Source: Bacteroidales bacterium
GTDB taxonomy: Bacteria; Bacteroidota; Bacteroidia; Bacteroidales; DYOH01
Assembly: GCA_030632545.1 (NCBI GenBank)
Contig: DAOVUO010000201.1
Coordinates: forward strand, 1-5,707
Direction: 5' to 3'
Length of the DNA: 5,707 nucleotides
The notes beneath the pieces were generated by a model. That model was given only the letters and a program-made list of their open reading frames with translations, ran no database searches and had not been told where the DNA came from. The translations under genes and the position numbers were made by a program. Shown in pieces: positions 1-5,157 of the stretch (its first letter is position 1; each line of letters opens with the position of its first letter).

Positions 1-70
1 AAATTCACTCAGAACTAACTCATTGAAATTCAACTACTTGGTTTCAATTCCTTGTAGGTTCGATTAAAAT
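1..70 (-). CRISPR. Leader-proximal end of a CRISPR array (one full repeat, one spacer, edge of the next repeat)
   Basis: Bases 41-70 look like one 30-nt CRISPR repeat. Read on the minus strand it starts ATTTTAATCG and ends AATTGAAAC, the 3' end typical of type I (especially I-B) and some type III repeats, which leaves the 8-nt crRNA handle ATTGAAAC. Bases 1-4 (aaat) match the last four plus-strand bases of this repeat, so they are probably the edge of the next copy. That makes bases 5-40 a 36-nt spacer, a normal size for I-B. The cas4-cas1-cas2 genes and the leader lie immediately to the right on the same strand, so this is the leader end and the spacer should be the most recently acquired. 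Only one whole repeat is visible, so repetition itself is not shown; the call rests on repeat sequence, spacing and context. Confidence 0.85.
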
Positions 71-85
71 CCGTTAATATTAATA

Positions 86-116
86 CAAAAATAACCTTAT
101 TTTCAGTATATTCAAA
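86..116 (-). promoter_or_regulatory. Predicted pre-crRNA promoter (Bacteroidota -33/-7 type)
   Basis: On the minus strand, TTTG (116-113) is followed by exactly 19 bases and then TATTTTTG (93-86). This matches the established Bacteroidota promoter consensus of TTTG at -33, a spacer of 19-21 bases, and TAnnTTTG at -7. The start site would fall near base 80, about 10 bases before the first repeat at 70, as expected for a leader promoter. A second TATTTTTG lies at 120-113 but lacks a TTTG at the right distance. Confidence 0.65.
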
Positions 117-140
117 AATAAAATATACTGAAAATAAAGG
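95..140. repeat. Inverted repeat in the CRISPR leader, overlapping the promoter
   Basis: Bases 97-112 and 122-137 are perfect reverse complements (16 bp) around a 9-base loop (113-121). After one extra A (138) the pairing extends by two more G:C pairs (95-96 with 139-140). The loop contains the predicted -33 TTTG and one arm fills the spacer between the promoter boxes, so a protein bound here would compete with or assist RNA polymerase. It could be an operator, a binding site for the integration machinery, or a weak terminator for the cas operon. The stem is AT-rich, and the minus-strand sequence after it is only mildly T-rich. Confidence 0.7.
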
Positions 141-289
141 CATAATGTTGTCGAACTGTAATTGTACAAATTTACTCAAGCATCGACACAATTGTTAAAG
201 TATTATTTATCAGTACGTCAAAGGTCTTTTGAGCTTTTGTGAAATAAAATTATTCTAGCTTATTAATATTTATGGCAAGTTCGACAGGT

Positions 290-553
290 CTACAAAAAAA
301 CATCCAAATTATTTAGCTCTTTACCAATAACTTGCTTCTCAAGCCATTTTTCCTGTTTTGTTTTAAACAAAATCAAACTATCATGGTTTTTATCCATAAT
401 TTTTTCCGATTCTAAAATTAACTTTTTTAATTGGACTTCACTAATTTCACCCTCAAATACAGAATTCTGAATCCAATTTAGATATTTCCTCATTAGCTTT
501 AACATTTTTACCACACGTTTTTCGCCCATATCATAAACTGCTATTATATACAT
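290..553 (-). CDS. cas2: CRISPR-associated protein Cas2
   Basis: This 87-residue protein has the size and ferredoxin-like pattern of Cas2. It begins MYIIAVYD, with the conserved Asp at position 8 at the end of the first beta strand, followed by a helix rich in Lys and Arg (12-24), the segment NSVFEGEIS (30-38), and a C-terminal tail ending in DVFL. Cas2 dimerises and bridges two Cas1 dimers in the integration complex; in many systems its role is structural rather than nucleolytic. It starts 16 bp after the cas1 stop codon and is the last gene before the leader, the usual order cas4-cas1-cas2-array. The ATG has no strong Shine-Dalgarno site, but the first residues fit the family exactly, so the start is secure. 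The stop is TAG, preceded by a run of seven T. Confidence 0.95.
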   Translation of the reverse strand: MYIIAVYDMGEKRVVKMLKLMRKYLNWIQNSVFEGEISEVQLKKLILESEKIMDKNHDSLILFKTKQEKWLEKQVIGKELNNLDVFL

Positions 554-569
554 AAGTTTTCATCTATTT

Positions 570-1574
570 CTACCACCACATTTTAAATGCCTTATATTCT
601 TGTATTTTCAATAAGTCTTTTTGTAACTTATAGCACTCAAGCTTAATTAAATGCTTATAACTAACCTTTCGCTTTAAACTTCGGTGCTCAATGGTTTCTT
701 CCAATCTATTCTGAAAGGCTTCAATAAACTTTTTCCTAGCCGACTCTTTTAAAACTACTCTATTCAACTGAATATCAAAATCCTTTTGCTTCAAAATTCC
801 TTTATTCAACACCTTAAAAATTACTCGATCTACAATTATTGGTTTAAAAATCTCGGAAATATCCAGAGCCAAAGAGTATCTTCTATCACCTGGGCTATGT
901 AAATAACTAATCGTTGGATTTAATTGTGTTTTATGTATTGCTCTCAATGTTTCGGAATAAGCCATCATATTCCCAAAAGAAATCAAAGAATTTACCTCAT
1001 TACGTGGCGGTTGCATACTACGTCCATTCATTGCAAAATCCTTAATAATCAACTCAAATCCCTCGTAATACCATTTCCGAATGTTGCCTTCAACTCCCAT
1101 TAACTCATTAATTTCTTCAGTAGTTAGCAGCTTAGCACGTAATTCCTCAATTTTATCAATAATTGGCTCTAAATCCTTCCCTCGTTTATCATAATATTTT
1201 AAATTCTTTATCATATTATAACTTGCTCCATCTAAAATTTTTTGTGCAAGTATAATACGATGATTTTTATCTGAATAAGCAGTAGTTTGTGCCAATATCA
1301 TTTTTCCTGATAGCAAGCCATCCTTCGGCATAAATGAGCCAGTATAATTATCATAATAATCAAAAAAATGAACTGCAATGTCATTCTTACCAAGAAAATT
1401 ATACATGGCACTATTCGCATCTACAGAACCAAACATGTAAAACTGTTCAACCTGTTCCACTGGTAAATACCGAGGCTTTCCTTCCACACCTTCTTCGTTC
1501 ATAGGCGTAAATTTCAACGTATTATCTTTTCGAGACAAACGCCCAGGGTTAAATAAATAATAAGTCTTTTTCAT
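570..1574 (-). CDS. cas1: CRISPR-associated integrase Cas1 (type I-B-like)
   Basis: This 334-residue protein is full length for Cas1. Residues 1-85 form the N-terminal beta-rich domain that mediates dimerisation. The rest is the helical catalytic domain, with the metal-binding residues visible: E162 in VEGNIRKWYY, H226 in SYLHSPGDRR, and the acidic pair D238/E241 in LALDISEIFKP. Cas1 is the integrase that joins prespacer ends to the leader-repeat junction and the first repeat, working as a complex with Cas2. The gene begins three bases after the cas4 stop codon, in the same frame. Its ATG is preceded by AGGAG six bases upstream and by the cas4 TGA in frame, so no longer start is possible. The C-terminus ends in a basic helical tail and MWW. 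Length and neighbours fit subtype I-B best; other Cas4-bearing type I systems cannot be excluded from these genes alone. Confidence 0.96.
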   Translation of the reverse strand: MKKTYYLFNPGRLSRKDNTLKFTPMNEEGVEGKPRYLPVEQVEQFYMFGSVDANSAMYNFLGKNDIAVHFFDYYDNYTGSFMPKDGLLSGKMILAQTTAYSDKNHRIILAQKILDGASYNMIKNLKYYDKRGKDLEPIIDKIEELRAKLLTTEEINELMGVEGNIRKWYYEGFELIIKDFAMNGRSMQPPRNEVNSLISFGNMMAYSETLRAIHKTQLNPTISYLHSPGDRRYSLALDISEIFKPIIVDRVIFKVLNKGILKQKDFDIQLNRVVLKESARKKFIEAFQNRLEETIEHRSLKRKVSYKHLIKLECYKLQKDLLKIQEYKAFKMWW

Positions 1575-1577
1575 ACT

Positions 1578-2081
1578 TCACTCCTGTACATAGCAAAAAT
1601 CAAAATAACTACATCGCTTACAAATTTTATTATCAATCACCTCAGGAACATTTTCCAAGGCAATAATTCGTTCAATATCAGTTTCAAAATGCTTAATTTC
1701 TTCAATATCAAGTGTACTCAAAAGTATCTCATCCGTTTTTCTTAGTTTGGGATATTCCAAAATTCCAGTAACACCCTCAATTCCAGCTTGCAAAAAAGTA
1801 TAAATATAATATTTTAGTTGCCACTCGTGTGCAATCTCAATTTTATTGGACTTTTTTATCTCATGGATAACTTTATTTTTCGGGTCATAAAAATCTACCT
1901 TTACACCACCAATTTGAACCTCTTCGTATTTTGCAGAGCGTTGTGGATAGGAACTTTCATGAATCAGCTTGCCCTCAGTAACCAAATCAGAGGTGTGCTC
2001 CATCTGAATCCCATTGGTAAACAGCCAAAGTTTCCGATGACAAATAAAATAATAATTTATGTGAGTTCCAGTAATTTGCAT
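1578..2081 (-). CDS. cas4: CRISPR-associated exonuclease Cas4
   Basis: This 167-residue protein is a compact Cas4 of the RecB-like (PD-(D/E)xK) nuclease family. The nuclease motifs can be followed in order: H41 in GKLIHE, D63 in KVDFYD, E74 and K76 in HEIKK, and Q88 with Y91 in WQLKYY. Four cysteines for a 4Fe-4S cluster are present: C14 in FICHRKLW near the N-terminus and C154, C157, C163 in CKRCSYFDFC at the C-terminus. Cas4 trims prespacers and helps choose and orient those with a correct PAM before Cas1-Cas2 integration. It is the first gene of the cas4-cas1-cas2 unit. An in-frame TAA two codons before the ATG fixes the start. The preceding sequence has only a weak purine-rich stretch, and I found no convincing promoter in the 240 bp upstream. 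Confidence 0.95.
   Translation of the reverse strand: MQITGTHINYYFICHRKLWLFTNGIQMEHTSDLVTEGKLIHESSYPQRSAKYEEVQIGGVKVDFYDPKNKVIHEIKKSNKIEIAHEWQLKYYIYTFLQAGIEGVTGILEYPKLRKTDEILLSTLDIEEIKHFETDIERIIALENVPEVIDNKICKRCSYFDFCYVQE
1581..1585 (-). promoter_or_regulatory. Ribosome binding site for cas1 within the end of cas4
   Basis: On the minus strand the last codons of cas4 contain AGGAG, six bases before the cas1 ATG. It is the only strong Shine-Dalgarno match seen in front of a gene here; cas2, cas4, the coiled-coil gene and the helical gene have weak or no matches. It supports independent or coupled initiation of cas1 right after cas4 terminates. Confidence 0.6.
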
Positions 2082-2161
2082 TTTTTAATCTCTATCAATA
2101 GTTCGGTAAATATTCGTGTAATTGTAAGTATATCAGTGTTTTAATGTTTAAATAATGCACA

Positions 2162-2179
2162 TCTGTAATCTTCTGTAAT
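2162..2179. repeat. Short tandem direct repeat upstream of cas4
   Basis: TCTGTAAT occurs at 2162-2169 and again at 2172-2179, a 10-bp period close to one helical turn. It lies about 80-100 bp upstream of the cas4 start codon. It could be a pair of binding sites on one face of the helix or a remnant of an interspersed intergenic repeat; two copies of eight bases in AT-rich DNA may also be chance. Confidence 0.35.
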
Positions 2180-2200
2180 TCAGTTAATTCGTGCATTTTT

Positions 2201-2255
2201 CGATGTTCGGGACAAGCTGCGGCTAAAATTTAACTGCCTGCCCCGAACATCGGGG
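2201..2255. repeat. GC-rich palindromic (REP-like) intergenic element
   Basis: CGATGTTCGGG (2201-2211) and CCCGAACATCG (2242-2252) are perfect 11-bp inverted repeats separated by 30 bases. The right arm also lies in a smaller palindrome, CCCCG-AACAT-CGGGG (2241-2255). The element is clearly richer in G and C than its surroundings and lies between the coiled-coil gene and cas4. Neither side has a T-run expected of an intrinsic terminator, so a short interspersed palindromic element is my preferred reading. A structured 3' end for the upstream transcript is the alternative. Confidence 0.55.
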
Positions 2256-2321
2256 AACTATTGTCTGTCATATAGCTCAAATAAAACCATCAAAAAAAAC
2301 TTATCAGTCAATAAATACAGC

Positions 2322-3335
2322 CTAACTTTCGTCCTTTTCTTTTGTTGGAAAAACTTGAATTTTAGATGAACTCTCAATTGCTTTCACAGCAATATCTTTC
2401 ACATTCGATTCCGCTAAATTTGCTTTGTCAGTAAGTTCTTTAGTACGCTTTTCAATATCTGAAATTTTTTCAGTTAAGGAACCTATTGTTTGATCTTTTA
2501 ACTTCAATTCACCCTCATTTTGTTTAGCCAACAATTTACTTTCAAACTCAAACAAAGAAGTCAAACGTTCAGTAATTTCTTTCTTTTTATTTGCTAATTC
2601 TTTTTCCAATTCTTTAGGAAATTTTTCGTTATTCTTACGCAAATCAATCAACTCCGCTTCGGCATTGGTTATATCAGCTTCACGCTTTTCTATTTCCTGA
2701 TTAAAGCTCAACTTTCTGTCTGTTAATTCTTTATCTATTTTAGATTTTTTTACTTGATATTCATCATTCTCTTTTTGACGAACAATTTTCAAATTATACT
2801 GATATTCTTCTTTCTCTCTCGTGCGACTTTTTTCTATATGCTCCAAAAAATCTTTCTGTTCATCTTTTTGTTTCTCTTTCTCAAGTTTCCAAGCCTCTTT
2901 AATGCTCAATATTTCATTCTCAAAATCCTCTTTCTTTTGCTTCATATCCACTTCAAAATTTTCCTTTTCTTGTTTTTGAGTCAAAAGCATAGCAGCCAAA
3001 GAATCGGTTGTGCTCGACAATGAATACAAATCTTCCAAACTTTGCTTTTCAATGGCAATAGCTGCACGAATTTCTTCCAGTTTTTTAAATTCTGACACCA
3101 AATTAGCTTCCAGATTCTCAAGCGAATTATTCAAATTAGCTCTTAAGCTATTAATCTCATTAACAATTCCTTTGTTTGATACATCATTTACTTTCACTAC
3201 TGTTTCTTTTCGTTGTTTTTCTTCTTGAACTTGTTTTGGAACATTAGATTTTGCTTTTGCCACTTGCTCCAAAAGCTCCTCATAAGCATCTAAAATTTGT
3301 GCTTTGGTGTTTTTACTCGATACGTCTTGTGTCAT
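2322..3335 (-). CDS. Coiled-coil protein of unknown function
   Basis: I do not recognise a named family. The 337-residue product is almost entirely predicted helix and very rich in Lys and Glu. It has no cysteine, a single tryptophan (W149), no signal peptide and no membrane segment, so it is probably cytoplasmic. Residues 1-30 (SSKNTKAQILDAYEELLEQ) look like a short helical head, 31-55 a polar linker, and about 56-110 a first helical section around LEEIRAAIAIEKQSLEDLYSL. About 120-310 is a long charged coiled coil broken near 235-241 (NNEKFPK). The tail (320-337) is polar and probably disordered. Such proteins act as scaffolds, tethers or filament-forming factors, but nothing here shows which. 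The gene starts 22 bp after the helical-protein gene ends, so the two are probably cotranscribed. It ends 240 bp before cas4, and a role in the CRISPR system is unproven. The start codon has no Shine-Dalgarno site. Confidence 0.85.
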   Translation of the reverse strand: MTQDVSSKNTKAQILDAYEELLEQVAKAKSNVPKQVQEEKQRKETVVKVNDVSNKGIVNEINSLRANLNNSLENLEANLVSEFKKLEEIRAAIAIEKQSLEDLYSLSSTTDSLAAMLLTQKQEKENFEVDMKQKKEDFENEILSIKEAWKLEKEKQKDEQKDFLEHIEKSRTREKEEYQYNLKIVRQKENDEYQVKKSKIDKELTDRKLSFNQEIEKREADITNAEAELIDLRKNNEKFPKELEKELANKKKEITERLTSLFEFESKLLAKQNEGELKLKDQTIGSLTEKISDIEKRTKELTDKANLAESNVKDIAVKAIESSSKIQVFPTKEKDES

Positions 3336-3357
3336 AAATATAGGTTTTTATATAGTT

Positions 3358-4755
3358 TTAAATTAATCCATTCTTTCTAAATTCATCTTTTAATGCAGGT
3401 AAATTTGGCTTGTGATTGTATAAAATATTAATTAATTCGTAGGTTTGTGTTTTAAAATTTGTTATTTTTTTTGCCAAAACAAGCCACGATGCTATTTTGT
3501 TATATGAATGTCTTCCACGTTCTTTAATCTGTGCTTCTGCTTTAGTTTTGATTAATTTAAAGCAAAATTCAGGATAAATATTTAATATAATGGTAATATT
3601 TTCGTTAAAATCGAAAGACTTTGAATTTTCTTCTATAAGCTGCTTTACTTTGTCAAATTGTTTGTCAGCCTCATACATTTTTATTCTATAAGTGACATAA
3701 GGTTTACAAGTTTTGTGAATTTCTAATTTTTCATCTTCGCTTAATATGTCTTTTATTTTCAAATAAAATTTAAGGTCATTTGTGTCTGTAATTAGCTGAA
3801 TATGAATTTCTTTATAGAATTCTTTATCATCTAATAGTTTTAGTTCTGGTGAAATAATTTTCGACCAAAAAAATTTATTGTGCTTAAATAATTTTTTTGC
3901 AGTTTTTAAATATTCCGTAAAATTTTCATCAAAATAATATTCTAATAATTTTAAACCTATTTCGTTATCCAAAAATAAGGTGTCATTTGCTTTTTTCAGC
4001 CAAAGCTCTATATTTCCAATTTTCTTATCAATTTGCATTGAAAACAATGGACAGTTATCCGGATTAATACTTGTAAGTTTTTCAAAAGGCAATAAAAGTG
4101 TATTATTATCAAGCTTCTCGATAACAGAAACTAAAAGATGCTCAAAAACCTTAATATCCTTCTGCCTCTCTTCATTTTGCGACTCAAAATAGCGAAAAAA
4201 TAGTGAAACAGCATTAATTATTATATCATCATTAATTTCGGTATGAAAAATTTTCTCAATTGCATTTTTGATAAGTTCTTTATGTTTTTCTATAAAATAG
4301 TCTTCTCTCAAATTGTCGTGGGGGTCGTTTACTTCAGCATCTGTTGTTGCAAAATAAGACGAAATTAAGTCAATAAATAATTGCTCTAAGTTGCTAGATA
4401 AAATAAGTGTAATAATATCATCTTCAATAAATGAAAATACTAAATCCGCTTCATCTTCAGCCATGTCCTGTGTGGCTTCCCATTCCGGAATATATCCTCC
4501 GTGGCGTGGTATATAAGTGTCCCAGTCGAAACAGTTCAATTCCAGACTTTCCAGTTCATCTTTATAACTCTCATAACTATCCGTAATTTCGTCATTAAAT
4601 TCATCGAAATCCAGAAATTCGTTTGTTGGTTCATCAATAATTTCAACTTTTTCCAGAAATTGCTTTTTCAGAGTTGGATTATCAGAAAGTAATGGATATA
4701 AAAACTCACTTTTGTATTCATTACTTGCTTTGTCGTAAATTTCTTTAAAATTCAT
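3358..4755 (-). CDS. Hypothetical alpha-helical protein, possibly TPR/HEAT-like
   Basis: I do not recognise the family with confidence. The 465-residue product has no signal peptide or membrane segment. Residues 1-75 are helical and strongly acidic. Residues 76-95 form an aromatic, glycine-containing loop (FDWDTYIPRHGGYIPEWE) that looks conserved in character. From about 100 to the end it is a series of amphipathic helices resembling a helical-repeat solenoid, including 280-300, 320-345 and 355-400. The C-terminal 55 residues, with RGRHSYNKIASWLVLAKK (413-430) and NLPALKDEFRKNGLI at the very end, remind me of the helical tails of SWIM zinc-finger proteins, but no CxC...CxH zinc motif is present; this resemblance is weak inference. 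The gene follows a 402-bp dyad-rich gap and heads an apparent two-gene unit with the coiled-coil gene 22 bp downstream. AGAG about 8 bases before the ATG is a weak ribosome site. Confidence 0.85.
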   Translation of the reverse strand: MNFKEIYDKASNEYKSEFLYPLLSDNPTLKKQFLEKVEIIDEPTNEFLDFDEFNDEITDSYESYKDELESLELNCFDWDTYIPRHGGYIPEWEATQDMAEDEADLVFSFIEDDIITLILSSNLEQLFIDLISSYFATTDAEVNDPHDNLREDYFIEKHKELIKNAIEKIFHTEINDDIIINAVSLFFRYFESQNEERQKDIKVFEHLLVSVIEKLDNNTLLLPFEKLTSINPDNCPLFSMQIDKKIGNIELWLKKANDTLFLDNEIGLKLLEYYFDENFTEYLKTAKKLFKHNKFFWSKIISPELKLLDDKEFYKEIHIQLITDTNDLKFYLKIKDILSEDEKLEIHKTCKPYVTYRIKMYEADKQFDKVKQLIEENSKSFDFNENITIILNIYPEFCFKLIKTKAEAQIKERGRHSYNKIASWLVLAKKITNFKTQTYELINILYNHKPNLPALKDEFRKNGLI

Positions 4756-4829
4756 AAGGTCTCTTTTAAAATTTAAAACATTAGCTTTTTGTTTAAGCTT
4801 ACCAATGCAAAAATCGTAGTTTGGAGTAA

Positions 4830-4867
4830 TAAAATTACTGTTTAGTTTGTGTAAAACAGTAATTTTA
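4830..4867. repeat. 14-bp perfect inverted repeat (hairpin) upstream of the helical-protein gene
   Basis: Bases 4830-4843 (TAAAATTACTGTTT) and 4854-4867 are perfect reverse complements around a 10-base loop (4844-4853). The dyad lies 75-112 bp before the ATG of the helical-protein gene. Its AT-rich stem and position suit an operator or a weak bidirectional terminator; flanking T-rich sequence is present on both strands but is not a clean T-run. Confidence 0.6.
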
Positions 4868-4936
4868 ACAAATAATTTTATTAAGATAAAAGGTAAATTG
4901 TTTTTTTTAAAAGTTTATAGGATTAATACTTCGTTA

Positions 4937-5018
4937 AGATTTACTAAATCTACTGTTTCAAAACTGTATACCACTAGTTATGAGTAACATAGTGAATAAA
5001 ACGGAATTTAGTAAATCT
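4937..5018. repeat. Paired palindromic sites forming a 13-bp inverted repeat
   Basis: Bases 4937-4949 and 5006-5018 are perfect 13-bp reverse complements. The left copy is part of a self-palindrome, GATTTA-C-TAAATC (4938-4950). The right copy (5005-5017) keeps 12 of 13 positions with a central G. The centres are 67 bp apart. Two near-identical dyads at such a distance resemble operator sites for a dimeric regulator able to loop DNA. An RNA or cruciform structure with 13-bp outer stem is the other possibility. Confidence 0.55.
4972..4994. repeat. Small dyad nested inside the larger inverted repeat
   Basis: CACTAGTTA (4972-4980) pairs with TAAC-A-TAGTG (4985-4994) around the loop TGAG, giving nine base pairs with one bulged A at 4989. 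It sits roughly midway between the two arms of the 13-bp inverted repeat, so the whole segment 4937-5018 could fold as a nested stem structure. Confidence 0.45.
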
Positions 5019-5050
5019 ATGTATTTCAGTAGTTTATAAAAATTTACCGA

Positions 5051-5070
5051 ACCATTGATAATTCAATAGT
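5051..5070. repeat. Imperfect dyad downstream of the ankyrin gene
   Basis: ACCATTGA (5051-5058) and TCAATAGT (5063-5070) pair at seven of eight positions around TAAT. It is about 90 bp past the ankyrin stop codon. No T-run follows in the minus direction, so it does not look like an intrinsic terminator. Confidence 0.35.
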
Positions 5071-5157
5071 TTCCGCTTTATTCGGAGTATCTTGTTAAGC
5101 AATCACAAAATGCATCCAACCATTGAGAATAATACTTACTTTATTTTTAAATTCAGG

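Larger units (their letters stand above)
71..289 (-). promoter_or_regulatory. CRISPR leader region
   Basis: This is the noncoding AT-rich stretch between the cas2 stop codon and the first repeat. By position it is the leader that directs spacer integration and drives transcription of the array. The repeat-proximal half holds a Bacteroidota-type promoter and a long inverted repeat, listed separately. The cas2-proximal half (about 141-289) shows only short motifs, such as a 5-bp hairpin at 218-232, and no open reading frame I would defend. No IHF-like site was convincingly identified. Confidence 0.75.
4756..5157. other. 402-bp intergenic region with several inverted repeats
   Basis: No credible coding sequence lies here on either strand; the small open frames are short and interrupted. 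The stretch is very AT-rich and holds at least four dyads, given separately, between the ankyrin gene's stop and the helical gene's start. It also has a 9-bp direct repeat, AACCATTGA, at 5050-5058 and 5118-5126. By position it should contain the end of the ankyrin transcript and the promoter of the helical and coiled-coil genes. I found no clean Bacteroidota promoter match in it. Confidence 0.6.

Noticed and set aside
1578..1580. TGA recoded as an amino acid, making a true cas4-cas1 fusion
   Set aside because: cas1 has its own AGGAG site and ATG, and Cas4 already ends normally just after its last cluster cysteine. Readthrough remains possible but is not needed.
1818..2144. A 108-codon open frame on the plus strand
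   Set aside because: It lies antisense across the N-terminal half of cas4, whose motifs are intact. Its translation has no recognisable pattern.
2201..2255. Intrinsic terminator for the coiled-coil gene
   Set aside because: The palindromes are strong, but no T-run follows in the minus direction.
2754..3228. Two plus-strand open frames, one rich in Phe, Leu and Ile that looks membrane-like
   Set aside because: They are antisense to the Lys/Glu-rich coiled-coil gene; codons for Lys and Glu read backwards give Phe, Leu and Ser, which explains the false hydrophobic pattern.
3980..4692. Plus-strand open frames of 63-70 codons
   Set aside because: They are antisense to the 465-codon helical-protein gene, with no ribosome site or family resemblance.
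4808..4815. GATTTTTG on the minus strand as a -7 box for the helical-protein gene
   Set aside because: It differs from TAnnTTTG in the first base, and no TTTG lies 19-21 bases upstream.
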